A stretch of 64,000 nt of DNA. Source: Methanorbis furvi (GTDB lineage Archaea; Halobacteriota; Methanomicrobia; Methanomicrobiales; Methanocorpusculaceae). The stretch covers positions 186,001 to 250,000 of the forward strand of contig NZ_JAWDKA010000001.1 of the NCBI RefSeq assembly GCF_032714615.1, written 5' to 3'. The notes under the pieces were generated by a model. That model was not told the origin of the DNA. It made no database searches and saw nothing but the letters and a program-made list of their open reading frames with translations. This document shows positions 17,410 through 28,072 of the stretch, in pieces. How positions within the stretch are numbered: the stretch's first letter is position 1; every line of letters starts with the position of its first letter. The translations under genes were made by a program, and so were the position numbers.

Positions 17410-19092
17410 ATGTATACGATAGCTAACTTACGAACTGCCGGAAGAGTACTGATGATAGTTCTCCTTGCAGTACTGCTCCTCACCGCAGGATGCATCGATA
17501 CCCGGGAGACCCCGCTGCCGGATGTTGTAACCGAGGAGATGAACGAAACTTTTTCCATCGTATATGAGCATGTCCAGTTTTCAATGGATGCCATGGGAAG
17601 AGACGTGGAAAACACGGCAGTCAGCCAGTCAGGATATTCGTATACGGATCCGTTTTTGAACTCCTCGCTTCAGAAACTGCGTCAGACCTACCCCTGGGCA
17701 CAGTGGGCTGTCCGGTATGACCGCAACAGTACGGTGGTTGCCGGATATCCGGTGTATGGAGCTGACACGCCGTATCTGCGTGACTCATCAGTTACCGAAA
17801 ACGCATTTGCAGATACTGGTTATCTGTTGTCGCAGCCGAAGATCAATACAAAAGGAATGGATCTCATGTCCGTGTCTGCTCCGGTATATACGAGCAGCGG
17901 CGAGTACGACGGATATGTAACTCTCGAGATTGATCCATGGATGTATACTCAGCAGATGATGCGGGAGACAAACTATCCCGGGTACCAGATCTGGATGATT
18001 GATGCATCAGGAGTAGTCTACAGCTCTCCGGAAGGGATTGGAACCGGAGAAAATGTTCTGATTAGTCCGGTATTTGCAGACTCGAAACATGCAGAGATCA
18101 TACAAAATATTCAAACCGTTCCTGAAGGAGTGACGTTCGGGAAAGGATATGATTCGGCGTACATCCGCATGATTGAGAAAGTGTTTCTCTGGAAGAGTAT
18201 GCAGACAGGCGGCAAAAACATCACCGTTATAATGACAGAACCAGTCGAAGAGGTTCCGGTTGTGTATTACGCAGCAGACAATAATCTTACGTCCATGAAA
18301 GACATTGCGACCAATGTCTTCAGTTATGCTGAGAGTAACGGTCAGGAGAAGACGCTTGCGGCACTTAGTGATCCAAAAAGCAGATTTATTCTGGAGGATG
18401 GAGCGGTGTTTGCCTATGATGTCAATGGCACTCTTCTTGCAAATACGGAGCGGGATGAGCTGATCGGGGAGAGTTTCCTAAATTACCATGATGGTTACGG
18501 GGTTGAGACGATTCAGCTGCTGATCAGACGCAGTAGTCAGGGCGGGGGGTATGTGCCCTATTATTATCCGGTGAATGGAGAACTCGGAGAAAATACGGCA
18601 CTGCTTTGTCTGATATATGTTCAGCCGGTGAATGAAACATGGTTTATCGGAGCAGTGCAGCCGCTTTCTTCGACACCGGTTCCGTACAATATTTCCAAAC
18701 GCGATGAGGCGCTGGATAATGTGCTGACCGCTTTCACGTACCTGGAGGAGAACGGAAAAGATGCAACCCTTGCTGCGTTTATGGATCCTGAGGATATTTT
18801 TCTGAAGCAGGGTATCCGGATGTATGCGGTGGACAGGAACGGGACGATTCTTTCTGACGGGAAGCGGCCGTATAATGTGGGAAAGAACGGATTTTTCTTC
18901 ATTGACAGGTACGGCGGGTCCCAGAGCCGGATTGGGGAGATGACAGGAATGAACGGCGGCGGGTATATGCTGTCGCTGCATGATGCACCCAATGGAGGTA
19001 TCCGTGTTGTTCTGGAGTACATCAAACAAGTGGATGATGAGTGGGTTATCGGGACGACGGTTGAGTTGGGGACGGTCGCGGAAACGGTGTGA
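17410..19092 (+). CDS. Cache-domain lipoprotein
   Basis: A 560-residue extracytoplasmic protein with a signal sequence and lipobox ending at Cys28 (LLLTAGC). After it come three tandem Cache-like sensor modules with recurring signatures (GGGYV...P...ETWFIGA; VGKNGFFFIDRYGG). No transmembrane helix or cytoplasmic signalling domain follows, so it is a lipid-anchored sensor or ligand-binding protein that would need a partner. It is paralogous in length and layout to the protein at 46615-48315. The ligand is unknown; single-gene unit. Confidence 0.8.
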   Translation: MYTIANLRTAGRVLMIVLLAVLLLTAGCIDTRETPLPDVVTEEMNETFSIVYEHVQFSMDAMGRDVENTAVSQSGYSYTDPFLNSSLQKLRQTYPWAQWAVRYDRNSTVVAGYPVYGADTPYLRDSSVTENAFADTGYLLSQPKINTKGMDLMSVSAPVYTSSGEYDGYVTLEIDPWMYTQQMMRETNYPGYQIWMIDASGVVYSSPEGIGTGENVLISPVFADSKHAEIIQNIQTVPEGVTFGKGYDSAYIRMIEKVFLWKSMQTGGKNITVIMTEPVEEVPVVYYAADNNLTSMKDIATNVFSYAESNGQEKTLAALSDPKSRFILEDGAVFAYDVNGTLLANTERDELIGESFLNYHDGYGVETIQLLIRRSSQGGGYVPYYYPVNGELGENTALLCLIYVQPVNETWFIGAVQPLSSTPVPYNISKRDEALDNVLTAFTYLEENGKDATLAAFMDPEDIFLKQGIRMYAVDRNGTILSDGKRPYNVGKNGFFFIDRYGGSQSRIGEMTGMNGGGYMLSLHDAPNGGIRVVLEYIKQVDDEWVIGTTVELGTVAETV

Positions 19093-19357
19093 TGTTCGAC
19101 CGGATAAAATGAAATGAAGTTGTCTGTTTGAAAAAAATTATTTTTCTGAAAAGCAATCTCAATACCGGCCAGAATCATCAGAAAAGATGACTCACGCATT
19201 TTGTCAACATTTCACTTCCGATATTGTGAGTGATTTACTTCCGAAAATAGTACCAGCCAAACCCAATGATCACAGATACTTTTCGACCTAAAAACTCTGA
19301 CCAACCACCCCACGGCAAACACTAATCTATCTCCACCGCAAATAATATAGAGATTTT

Positions 19358-20647
19358 ATGCGCATTCCAATAAAAGACGTCACCCCCGAATGTGAACGTG
19401 CAGAAGTTGCCGGATGGGTTCACGAAGAACGTGACCTCGGCGGCCTCACGTTCCTTCTCGTTCGCGACAGAACAGGAATTCTTCAGGTGACCATCCCGAA
19501 GAAAAAGGTCAGCCCCGAAGTGCTCGCCGCAGTCAAAGAAGCAAGCCGCGAATCCGTCATCTCCTGCGAAGGAGTTGTCAAGGCAACCGACAAAGCACCC
19601 GGAGGACGTGAACTTGTCCCGGAGACCTTGAAGGTCATCTCCCGTGCAGACACCCCTCTGCCGTTGGATGTCTCGGAAAAAGTTCCGGCAGAACTGGACA
19701 CCCGCCTTGACAACCGCTACCTTGACCTCAGAAAGCCTCGCGTCAACTCGATTTTTCTGATCAGAAACGCTGCACTTCGTGCAGTCAGCGAGTTCCTCTG
19801 GGACCACCACTTCACCCAGGTCCAGACCCCGAAGGTCGTCGCAGCCGCAACCGAAGGAGGGACAGAACTCTTTCCCCTCGCATACTTTGACAAGGAAGCA
19901 TTCCTCAACCAGAGCCCGCAGCTCTACAAGCAGATGCTCATGAGCGCAGGATTTGACCGTGTGTACGAAATCGGCCCGATCTTCCGCGCAGAAGAGCACA
20001 ACACCGTCCGCCACTTAAACGAAGCAACCTCAATCGATATCGAGATGTCCTTTGCTGACGAGAAGGATGCGATGAAGGTCCTCGAAGAGGTCGTCTCCTA
20101 TGCCTACGGAAAAGTTGCCGACACGTGTAGTAACGAACTCGCCGTCCTCGGCTTAAACGACTTCGAGGTGCCAACAGCACCCTTCCCGAAGATCACCTAT
20201 CAGGAGGCAATTGAGATCGCAAGCAAAAAAGGCGAGGCACTCACCTTCGGCGACGACCTCACCACCGCAGCAGAGAAAATTGTCGGCGAAGAGATGGGAA
20301 CCATGTACTTCGTCACCGAGTGGCCGTCCTCAACAAGACCGTTCTACACCATGGCCTTCGAAGACCGCCCAGAAGTCTGCCGTGCGTTTGACATGATGCA
20401 CCCGAGAATGGAACTCTCCTCCGGAGCCCAGCGCTGCCATGTTCACAGCAAACTTGTCGAACAGATCAAAGGAAAGGGCCTCAACCCGGACGCATTCGAG
20501 TTCTACCTCAACCCGTTCCGCTACGGTATGCCGCCGCACGCAGGATGGGGACTTGGCGCAGAGCGTCTTGTGATGACCATGCTTGATCTGCAGAACATCC
20601 GCGAAGGCGTACTCTTCCCCCGCGACCGGCACAGAGTCAGCCCGTAA
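19358..20647 (+). CDS. aspS: Aspartyl-tRNA synthetase, archaeal type (probably non-discriminating)
   Basis: A 429-residue class IIb synthetase with an N-terminal OB fold (residues 1-100) and catalytic motifs FRAEEHNT (motif 2) and GLGAERLVM (motif 3). Residues at positions known to set tRNA discrimination in archaeal AspRS are His22 and Pro81 here, in place of Trp and Lys of the discriminating Thermococcus type. This suggests it charges both tRNA-Asp and tRNA-Asn, with Asn-tRNA completed by an amidotransferase. The discrimination call is an inference from remembered alignment. Monocistronic. Confidence 0.95.
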   Translation: MRIPIKDVTPECERAEVAGWVHEERDLGGLTFLLVRDRTGILQVTIPKKKVSPEVLAAVKEASRESVISCEGVVKATDKAPGGRELVPETLKVISRADTPLPLDVSEKVPAELDTRLDNRYLDLRKPRVNSIFLIRNAALRAVSEFLWDHHFTQVQTPKVVAAATEGGTELFPLAYFDKEAFLNQSPQLYKQMLMSAGFDRVYEIGPIFRAEEHNTVRHLNEATSIDIEMSFADEKDAMKVLEEVVSYAYGKVADTCSNELAVLGLNDFEVPTAPFPKITYQEAIEIASKKGEALTFGDDLTTAAEKIVGEEMGTMYFVTEWPSSTRPFYTMAFEDRPEVCRAFDMMHPRMELSSGAQRCHVHSKLVEQIKGKGLNPDAFEFYLNPFRYGMPPHAGWGLGAERLVMTMLDLQNIREGVLFPRDRHRVSP

Positions 20648-20660
20648 AAATATTTTTTTT

Positions 20661-20790
20661 GCTCCGCCCACGATTCGCATGCCTATAGCCTGCTTACTGC
20701 TTCGTTGCTCCGCCCACGGAAAAACGGAACACACAGAATTTTTCCGTGAAGCTCCGTGTTTTCAGATTTTCCGTGGGCGGAGCTACGATA
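20661..20790. repeat. Family-1 palindromic element, copy 7 (short, core deleted)
   Basis: Contains the outer arms (gctccgcccacggaaaaacgg / ttttccgtgggcggagctacgat) but lacks the cacggagcagacgtgaac core. On its left is a module bounded by direct repeats of gctccgcccacg (20661-20672 and 20706-20717) that encloses attcgcatgcctatagcctg. It lies between convergent aspS and polC. Confidence 0.75.
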
Positions 20791-20809
20791 TGCGGAGGAA
20801 ACACGCATT

Positions 20810-23800
20810 TCAAAAAAAGTCAGACAAATCCATCTGCTGTTTCTCTTCCTGCCCGAACGTTGACCAGATGTTCATCTCCGTCACTGCAATTCTTTGATTC
20901 GTGTACTCGGACAACTGATAATGCTCGGCCATGTACTTCGCAATCTCCAGATACTTTGTCACATTTCCTTTATGCATCGTCGCCTTCAACACAGCCCCGC
21001 ACTTTGTACACTTCCCTGAGATCGGAATCCTGCGAAAACTTGTCTTGCATCGTGGGCAGCGGAATGACTGCTTCGAAAACGAACGCAGGTTACCGATCAT
21101 ATCAGGCATCAAGTGGCTGTTGATGATTCGCTCCGCAAGATCATTTGTCTCAACAGCCCTGATGCGGTCGGCAAGATCAAGCTCTGCCTTGATCTTGTCG
21201 GTCGTTCCCTTCAGGATGGGATTGGTGTACATCGTATCAAGCGGGCCTGCGGAGATGTCCTGCGTATCATGCGTGAACGAGAATCCTTCAAACTGCTCGG
21301 GAGTCCCCACGCGGTTCTCCACATGATCCACAATTTTTTCCAGATTTTTCGGCGGCGTGTAGGTCAGGCACGCCTCATACACCGCGAGCGGATAGCGGCT
21401 CATCACATCCACGTTCAGCGTCTCCTTATCAACCTCTTTCGGGTTCAGCGTCGTGGTCAAAACGAGCGGAGCATCCATCGTGCCGCCGCGGGTACTCGGA
21501 AGGAAGGAACGCGAAAAGTTCACGAGTCCGTCCATCAAAAGCATCACGCAGTCCTCATCGCCGTCGCAGTTCCGCCGTTTTGCCGCATGATAAAACGGAT
21601 GTGCATACCCTGCCTTCGCCTTCGTAAACCCGATCAGTCTGGCAAGAACGCCTGCACTCGTGTGCGGAGCAAGGCCAAGAATCAGCTGGCCAACCAGATC
21701 CTCTGAGGTTTTTGCGCAGTAGAACGGATCAAGTCCGTAGAGTTTTTCAAGCAGCTGATCGATGTAGTTTGCCACCCGCACCAGATACTCGCCGCAGTCC
21801 TCGGAGACTAAGATGTCCTGCGGGTTTAACTCGATCAGCTGATCAGGAGAAGTCAGTTCAGCGCCGTGCATGTCCTTAGTGTAGCCGATAGACCGAAGTT
21901 TCTCCACCGAAACCGCAATCTCTGCCGGACGGAAATGCGTCAAGGGCAGATCGATCATATCATAACGGACCGTTCCGTCCCGGAACACATACACCTCGTT
22001 TGCCGCACGAAGAATTCCTTTCTCGAGCGGCTCAACCACACGCTCTTTTGAGATAAGTCCGCGGACACCTTTCAGCTCGGGAATTTCATTTGCCGCAATA
22101 CCGGTAACCGCAAGAGCAGCGTTATACTCCTGACGAAGACTCATCACGCTGTCTTTCTGGCAGACAAGCGGTGCACCGCATCGCATGCACACCTCTTCTC
22201 CCGGCTGGCCGAGAGTGTTGCATCGCGGGCAGCGATAAACCGCGTCGGTGTGTGAGCCGCAGCTGCACCTGCTCTTGAACGTCACCGCACCGCAGGACGG
22301 ACACTTCCGCTCTCCGGTCTCGACATGGATCATGCCTTCCACCTGTCCGCTCGTCACTGCGGTTCCCGAAAACATATCACCAGACAGATCCGCATTGCAG
22401 AACTTTGCCGCGTTGTCGATCGACCGCTTCATGCCTCCCGACTCACCGATCGGAAACAGCACGTGAACCGGCGGCTTCATTTTTCTGGGAGCAGACTTCC
22501 CCGGCCTGCCCATACGCCCGCCGATGCGGGTTCCGGCTTTGGACCGCATCTTCATTCCTGAAAGGTACGCAGCCATCGCAAGACCGTTCGTGAAAGGAGG
22601 TCGTGTGTTCCATGTCGCATTTCTTTCAAGCGAGTACGACAGACCGAGGCCTGCGATTAAGGCAAGCGGCGTTTTGATCACATACTGACCGTTTTCCACC
22701 GTGTGGGGAACGAGGAGTTCCTCAAGTACTGCCTTCACCGCAGGATCCTGCGGGATGTAGAGCACACCGTCCTTCACTGATCCGGTTTTTGCCACGGCGT
22801 CAGAGAGGAAAAGAAGCTGCTCTTCAGTGCAGTCATCCCAGAACCAGGTGAAGTCTGGATGCAGATACGCACCTTCAGCGACGAACGAGATTGCCTCAGC
22901 CTCACTCTCAGGATGGCGGGGACCGCCTTCCTGAATCCACCACTCTTCGCAGTAGCTCGGCGGCGCAAGCACGTGATTGTTCTCAAGGAACTCACCGTAC
23001 GAGATCAAAATCTCGCCGACGTCAAGGATGTACTCAATCTCTTTTGCATCAACATGCTTGTTCGCCTCTTCAAGAGTATCGATTCGCAGGATCTCACCTG
23101 AGGTCAGGCGCACAGTCGGCCCTTCGATCGAGTCGCAGGGCACAACACCGCAGGCTTTGCCTGGCCGCTCCACCTTCATCTGGGTCCCGACCGCGAGATA
23201 ATCATCCAGCACGTGAAGTGTCGCCGGATTAAATCCGCAGGTTGCAAACCCGGTGTTTCGTCCGCGTCCGAGCCGCAGACGAAAACCCCCTTTGCGCATC
23301 GGATACGAAAACGGCGGACGGCCTGCAAGCATATCCCGCATGTACTTGTCTTTTGGATGAATGCCCGGCTCTTCTTCTTCATCAGAAGTAGACGCAGTTC
23401 CTGAGATCAGCGTCTCCAGCCACTCCCATCCGTCAAGACGCATTTTTGCAACATTCTTCTGAATCTTTGGCGCCTTCAGTCCGATACCTTCGGCAATCAC
23501 CAGACACATACCGCCGCGAACAACGTTCGTCTCCACGCGCTCAAGGTTCCGGTGTCCGGAGATCTCTTCTTTTTCCGTCGGCTCGCCATCGATACAGACC
23601 GGACAGTTTTGGATGATGAGGCGGATATCATCATCTTTGGGGAGGTACTGCATACTCTGAATGCCGTTGTACTGCTTGATCTCCTCAATGTACCGTTCGA
23701 CCTCCTCCTCCCGCGGCTTGTAGCGGTCAAGGTTTAACAGCCTCCGCACATAATCGCCGACAAGGACCGACAATGCCTGGGCTGTTCCGCCTGCGGAACG

Positions 23801-24241
23801 AATCGGGCCTGCATAATAGATCACCAGATACTCTGACCCGTCATCATTTTTCTTGATCCCGACTTTGCCGATACCTTCAGTTGGCGCTGCGACCACACCC
23901 TCCGTAAGCAGCGCCATCGACGCACGAATCGCATGATCAAGAATCTCTTCGCGGGTCGTCTCTCCGAACTGGCGGGACACAAACGCATCACCAATCTTCA
24001 GCGACGCCTCCTCGCGGCTCATCCGCTCTTCCAGTTCGCGGATACATGCAGCAACTCCTTTGTAGTTTAGGAGCGCCTCAACACGTCCTGCAAGATCACT
24101 TGCAATCGGGATCTCCACTTCGGTTCGCGGATCAAACCCTTTCGCCTTTGCTGCCTGTGCAACCTCCATCGCCCGGTCGAGTTCACTGATTAAATGATCC
24201 AGATACGCACGATAGCGGGGTGAGGTTGCAAGTTCAGCCAT
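20810..24241 (-). CDS. polC: DNA polymerase D (Pol II) large subunit DP2
   Basis: An 1143-residue catalytic subunit of the euryarchaeal replicative polymerase. Catalytic acidic motif NCDGDEDC and downstream [11 protein letters not shown] are intact. Zinc ribbons are visible (CPSCG...CSCG, CPRCN...CMRCG near residues 625-700 and CPRCKTS...CTKCG near 1075). The C-terminal QMDLSDFF is a PIP box for PCNA. No intein interrupts the motifs, and the length matches intein-free DP2. It is the last gene of the run DUF432, mscS, HEAT, polC, only two bases after the HEAT gene. The small subunit DP1 is not in the window. Confidence 0.97.
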   Translation of the reverse strand: MAELATSPRYRAYLDHLISELDRAMEVAQAAKAKGFDPRTEVEIPIASDLAGRVEALLNYKGVAACIRELEERMSREEASLKIGDAFVSRQFGETTREEILDHAIRASMALLTEGVVAAPTEGIGKVGIKKNDDGSEYLVIYYAGPIRSAGGTAQALSVLVGDYVRRLLNLDRYKPREEEVERYIEEIKQYNGIQSMQYLPKDDDIRLIIQNCPVCIDGEPTEKEEISGHRNLERVETNVVRGGMCLVIAEGIGLKAPKIQKNVAKMRLDGWEWLETLISGTASTSDEEEEPGIHPKDKYMRDMLAGRPPFSYPMRKGGFRLRLGRGRNTGFATCGFNPATLHVLDDYLAVGTQMKVERPGKACGVVPCDSIEGPTVRLTSGEILRIDTLEEANKHVDAKEIEYILDVGEILISYGEFLENNHVLAPPSYCEEWWIQEGGPRHPESEAEAISFVAEGAYLHPDFTWFWDDCTEEQLLFLSDAVAKTGSVKDGVLYIPQDPAVKAVLEELLVPHTVENGQYVIKTPLALIAGLGLSYSLERNATWNTRPPFTNGLAMAAYLSGMKMRSKAGTRIGGRMGRPGKSAPRKMKPPVHVLFPIGESGGMKRSIDNAAKFCNADLSGDMFSGTAVTSGQVEGMIHVETGERKCPSCGAVTFKSRCSCGSHTDAVYRCPRCNTLGQPGEEVCMRCGAPLVCQKDSVMSLRQEYNAALAVTGIAANEIPELKGVRGLISKERVVEPLEKGILRAANEVYVFRDGTVRYDMIDLPLTHFRPAEIAVSVEKLRSIGYTKDMHGAELTSPDQLIELNPQDILVSEDCGEYLVRVANYIDQLLEKLYGLDPFYCAKTSEDLVGQLILGLAPHTSAGVLARLIGFTKAKAGYAHPFYHAAKRRNCDGDEDCVMLLMDGLVNFSRSFLPSTRGGTMDAPLVLTTTLNPKEVDKETLNVDVMSRYPLAVYEACLTYTPPKNLEKIVDHVENRVGTPEQFEGFSFTHDTQDISAGPLDTMYTNPILKGTTDKIKAELDLADRIRAVETNDLAERIINSHLMPDMIGNLRSFSKQSFRCPRCKTSFRRIPISGKCTKCGAVLKATMHKGNVTKYLEIAKYMAEHYQLSEYTNQRIAVTEMNIWSTFGQEEKQQMDLSDFF

Positions 24242-24243
24242 AA

Positions 24244-24723
24244 TTAATACTCAAAGATGTGGAGCTTTGCAAGCGTCAGCTCTGCACAGAGCTTCACCTG
24301 CGGGTCGCGACCGTTCGCCGCCTCAACAAGTGCGGGAACAGCTTTTGCCTCCAGCCGCTCAAGAGCTGCAGACGCCATGCCTCTAGCGGTGGGATTCGTT
24401 GAAGAGAAGAGCGAGATTAAGGAAGGCACTGCGTCCTCACCAAACGAGGCGAGAACTGCACCGTAATATTTTTGGATATCCATATTTTGCTCAATCTCTG
24501 CGTACTCCAAAATGATCGGAATAATTCCCTGCCCCATCTTGACAAGTGATCTCCCAAGATACCAGCGGTTGTCCAATGTTGCATCAGACATCTCGGCGAT
24601 CACAATCGGCACAATTCTTTCCGGTGCGGTGCGGCCTGCTGCTGCGATTGCATCGACAGCGGCATGCCGGACTTCGAGGGACTCATCATTGAGGGAACTA
24701 AAACACGCGTTCAGATTTTCCAT
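24244..24723 (-). CDS. HEAT-repeat protein
   Basis: A 159-residue all-helical protein with about four HEAT-like repeats ([39 protein letters not shown]). Such repeats serve as protein-binding scaffolds. It overlaps the mscS stop by one base and stops two bases before polC, so it should be coexpressed with both. A link to replication or to membrane tension sensing is speculative. Confidence 0.8.
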   Translation of the reverse strand: MENLNACFSSLNDESLEVRHAAVDAIAAAGRTAPERIVPIVIAEMSDATLDNRWYLGRSLVKMGQGIIPIILEYAEIEQNMDIQKYYGAVLASFGEDAVPSLISLFSSTNPTARGMASAALERLEAKAVPALVEAANGRDPQVKLCAELTLAKLHIFEY

Positions 24724-25736
24724 TATTTCACCTGGGCAACATTTTCCGGAGCTGACTGTTCCCTGCCGGGACCAGCGGTCTGGAGATATTCGGGAGAGGA
24801 GGAGGGCTGCATCGGACGGCCGTACATTGCCCGGTCCAGCGACTTGTTCTGATCATGGCCAAACCAGACGACGTTCTGATCGAACGGAATGACAATGCCT
24901 GCGGCACGAAGAGCCTGCACAATTTTTCCGAGAAGTTCGGTCTTTGCATCCCACCAGTATCCGGACGGGGCCCAGATACGAACCAGAAGGTTCGAGCCGT
25001 TCGGGCCGAGGTTGTCCACGAACACGGAAGGGGCAGGACTCTTCAGGGCATACGGATGTTTGTCGACCGTATCCTTGATGATTTTCATCGCTTTTTCTGC
25101 ATCATCCTTGTACCGGATGGTGATGTTGTAGTCAAAGCGTCGTGCGATATGGGCAACGTAGTTGGTGATGTCTGAGGTGAACATCGCTTCGTTCGGCACG
25201 CGGACATAGACGCCTTTGTAGGTACGGAGCGTTGTTGACATCAGGCCGATGTCCTCGACGTAGCCTTCGGTTCCTTTGACGGCGATGTTGTCGCCAAGGC
25301 TTACCGGCCGCTCAAACATCAGCAGAAGACCTGAGATGAAGTTGGAAAGAGTGCTTTGACTCGCAAAACCGATCGCAACCGCAATGATTCCTCCGGCAAC
25401 CATCAGACCGCTGAAGTCAATGCCGAGCGGGGTGCTGACCGCGAGGAATCCGAAGAAGTAGATGGTCCAGCGGGTGAGCTTTTCCATGAAGGCGAGATTG
25501 CCTTTGTCAATCTTTCCGGAGAACATCCTGCGCACGATGTTGGAGAGCAGTTTTGCAATGATGAAGGTTGCGGCAATGATGACGACGACAGCGATGATGT
25601 CGCCGTAGGTCATGGCGATGCCAAAACTTTCGAAGGGTTTTGTTGCAAGGAAACTTGTGTTTTCAACGTTTGTGGAAAGCGATTCCGCCCCGTTGAACAG
25701 ACTGTCCATGATGCCGGAGACGTTAATCTCAGCCAT
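24723..25736 (-). CDS. mscS: MscS-family mechanosensitive channel
   Basis: A 337-residue MscS-like channel. It has three N-terminal transmembrane helices (residues about 28-150), with the glycine-rich pore helix (GGIIAVAIGFASQSTL) followed by SNFISGLLLMFERP. The cytoplasmic beta/alpha-beta domain follows (about residues 165-290) and a disordered Gln/Pro-rich tail. It should release osmolytes on hypo-osmotic shock. It lies one base after the DUF432 gene, a neighbourhood known in archaea. Confidence 0.92.
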   Translation of the reverse strand: MAEINVSGIMDSLFNGAESLSTNVENTSFLATKPFESFGIAMTYGDIIAVVVIIAATFIIAKLLSNIVRRMFSGKIDKGNLAFMEKLTRWTIYFFGFLAVSTPLGIDFSGLMVAGGIIAVAIGFASQSTLSNFISGLLLMFERPVSLGDNIAVKGTEGYVEDIGLMSTTLRTYKGVYVRVPNEAMFTSDITNYVAHIARRFDYNITIRYKDDAEKAMKIIKDTVDKHPYALKSPAPSVFVDNLGPNGSNLLVRIWAPSGYWWDAKTELLGKIVQALRAAGIVIPFDQNVVWFGHDQNKSLDRAMYGRPMQPSSSPEYLQTAGPGREQSAPENVAQVK

Positions 25737-25737
25737 T

Positions 25738-26670
25738 TCAGATCAGCCCCAGGTCCATGGTGAAGACGGTATCCACAAGCGAGCCGGAGACATTGGAGAA
25801 TGCCGACATTTTTCTTGGTTTGTAGAGACGAATCGAGCGGGACATCTCAGGCCTGAGAGGTCGGTCAACACCGGCAACGTCAGCACTTTCGCGATTCAGA
25901 ATGGTCATCTCAGCAGCCATTGAGACGACGGAGTCATCATAGTGGATGAACATTCCTTTTTCATAGATGATGACGCGTGACACATACACCCATTCGTCGG
26001 TGGTGTTCTGAATGGTGAGCCTGAGAACTCCTTCTTCATAATTTTTCACCTGCGGCGGATAGGCATGAACCTGCGATTTGTGCCATTTGGTGATGACGCC
26101 GCGGTGGGATGAGCCGTACATAGAGTACTTTGGCTGCTTGAAGGTGAACACGTCAATCACATCGGTCTCTCCCTTGGACTCGATGAAGACACCAATCTCG
26201 ATCGGGAACGTGAGGAAAATGACGGTTTTGCCGTTCGGCTCGATCATGATCTCGCTGAATTTAATCTCCAGAAAGTCGGTGACCGGATCAGGAACATAGA
26301 GCGGCTCAACCGGATGGATGATCATGCGGGCGCCTGCTGAGGAGGAGATGGTTGCTTCGCGGACTGCTTTTCCGATCGCACGATGATAGTGATACATGCC
26401 GCGGCTCTGTTCAACCGCGAGGGAGAGGCCGGCAAAGTTGACGGCATAGTCAAACGTGAACCTGCCATAGGCAAAGGCAGGGATCTCGTCTGAGGATTCG
26501 TCATCCACAGGCGGGGTAGCAGAAGCTGAGGAGGGGGCGGACGGTGAAGTCTGTACTGGCTGCTCGGTAGATTTGCGACGGGTAATTCTTCTCAGCGGTA
26601 TTGTCGTTCCCTCCGGTTGGTTGATGAATACGTTGGAGGGAAAACTATAATGCAGTTTCGTATTGGGCAA
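25738..26670 (-). CDS. DUF432 family protein
   Basis: A 310-residue protein resembling archaeal DUF432. A disordered Ser/Pro-rich stretch (residues about 30-60) is followed by a beta-rich domain containing GRFTFDYAVNFAGLSL and IIHPVEPLYVPDP. No signal peptide or membrane helix is seen. DUF432 genes often neighbour mscS, as here (one-base gap), so a role as a channel partner is plausible but unproven. Likely first gene of the operon ending in polC. Confidence 0.7.
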   Translation of the reverse strand: MPNTKLHYSFPSNVFINQPEGTTIPLRRITRRKSTEQPVQTSPSAPSSASATPPVDDESSDEIPAFAYGRFTFDYAVNFAGLSLAVEQSRGMYHYHRAIGKAVREATISSSAGARMIIHPVEPLYVPDPVTDFLEIKFSEIMIEPNGKTVIFLTFPIEIGVFIESKGETDVIDVFTFKQPKYSMYGSSHRGVITKWHKSQVHAYPPQVKNYEEGVLRLTIQNTTDEWVYVSRVIIYEKGMFIHYDDSVVSMAAEMTILNRESADVAGVDRPLRPEMSRSIRLYKPRKMSAFSNVSGSLVDTVFTMDLGLI

Positions 26671-26680
26671 GAGGGGGGTT

Positions 26681-26992
26681 ACGTTCTGCTCCGCCCACGA
26701 CTCTCATGCCCTTGGCCTACTCACTACTTCGTTGCTCCGCCCACGGAAAAACGGAACACACTGAATGCCACAGAAAAAAACATCACGGAGCAGACGTGAA
26801 CAACACGGAAATAAATTATTTAGGACTTACCCAGTGGTGAGTTTCATTGTTTGGAATTTTATCTGTCATTGATTTCGCTTTGAGTAAACACGAAACTTCA
26901 TTTTCAAATTCCGTGATGTTCACGTCTGCTCCGTGATGTTTTTCTGTGAAATTTCCGTGTGTTCCGTTTTTCTGTGGGCGGAGCAGAACGTA
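26681..26992. repeat. Family-1 palindromic element, copy 8 (extended, long loop)
   Basis: The outermost ends acgttctgctccgcccac and gtgggcggagcagaacgt are perfect complements. A duplicated terminal 12-mer gctccgcccacg (26688 and 26733) brackets the sub-module. The loop of about 100 bases begins with taggacttacccagtggtgag, like the family-2 end at 3353-3385. The core cacggagcagacgtgaac / gttcacgtctgctccgtg is intact. Confidence 0.8.
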
Positions 26993-27010
26993 ATGGAAAA
27001 AAGAAAAAAA

Positions 27011-28072
27011 TTATGTTGATCCGGCAATAGGCGGAACTTCATCTGCTGTAGCAGGATCAGCGACCGGATCCTCCGGCGGCTTGATTGCCTCGACGACTTT
27101 TGCAATCTCGGCAGGGTTTGGAAGATCGCCAAGGATGCTCTCGTCGAGATCAAGTGGGGCCGCATCATCAACCTCGGTAAGATCTTCAGCTCCAAGGAAT
27201 TTTGCCCCCTGCTTGATGAGGGTCGAGACCTCGAACGGGAAGATAATCTTCGTTGCCTGACCGTCCGCCATCTTCTGCAGAGCGTTCAGCGAGAGAACCG
27301 TAATTGCTCTCTTGTCAAGAGGACGCGAGCCGAGCGCCACAATCCGCAGACCCTGGGCTTCTCCCTGCGCCTGCAGAATTTTACTCTGACGTTCGCCTTC
27401 AGCGCGGAGAATCTTACTCTGCCGCTCACCTTCGGACTCAAGAATCATACTCTGACGAAGACCTTCTGCTTTCAGAATCGCCGCACGCTTCTCTCCGTCA
27501 GCACGAAGAATTGCCGCACGCCGCTCACGTTCCGCCGCGGTCTGCTCGGTCATTGCCTGCTTGACGGCACCAATCGGGTTGACCTCTTTGATCTCAACAC
27601 GCTCGATCTTGACACCCCACTGATCGGTCTCCTTATCGAGAATATCTCTGAGGCGGCGGTTGATCATGTCACGGTTGTAGAGAACCTCGTCAAGCTCCAT
27701 GTCACCAATGATGCCACGAAGACTCGTTTGCGCAAGAGCCACTGTTGCCTGACGATAGTTTGAGACCTCAAAGTATGCCCGCTCAGGATCCATCACGCGG
27801 ACGTAGATGATCGCATCGACATCGGTAGGCGAGTTGTCTTTGGTGATAACCTCCTGGGACGGAACATCGATGACCTGGGTTCTGAGATCCAGTTTGATGA
27901 CCGTTGTGATGAACGGCACGACCCATTTGAATCCGGGATTCATCTGGCCCACATAGGTTCCAAGACGAATCGCCAGACCCTTCTGGTACGGCTGGATGAT
28001 CACAACACCTTTTGCAAAGATATAGAGAATGATAATTATCAGTACGATAGAGATGAGAGTAAATATGTCCAT
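27011..28072 (-). CDS. SPFH/Band-7 (stomatin-like) membrane protein
   Basis: A 353-residue stomatin/prohibitin-like protein with an N-terminal transmembrane helix (residues about 5-25) and an SPFH domain (about 25-190). A helical coiled region follows with tandem repeats of the form AILxAEGxRQ (about 195-255), and the tail is acidic and proline rich. Such proteins form membrane-bound rings. It is coupled to nfeD, the classical partner, whose stop lies directly upstream. Confidence 0.92.
   Translation of the reverse strand: MDIFTLISIVLIIIILYIFAKGVVIIQPYQKGLAIRLGTYVGQMNPGFKWVVPFITTVIKLDLRTQVIDVPSQEVITKDNSPTDVDAIIYVRVMDPERAYFEVSNYRQATVALAQTSLRGIIGDMELDEVLYNRDMINRRLRDILDKETDQWGVKIERVEIKEVNPIGAVKQAMTEQTAAERERRAAILRADGEKRAAILKAEGLRQSMILESEGERQSKILRAEGERQSKILQAQGEAQGLRIVALGSRPLDKRAITVLSLNALQKMADGQATKIIFPFEVSTLIKQGAKFLGAEDLTEVDDAAPLDLDESILGDLPNPAEIAKVVEAIKPPEDPVADPATADEVPPIAGST

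Noticed and set aside
20810-24241. Intein in the DP2 gene
   Set aside because: Catalytic motifs are uninterrupted and the length of 1143 residues equals intein-free family members.
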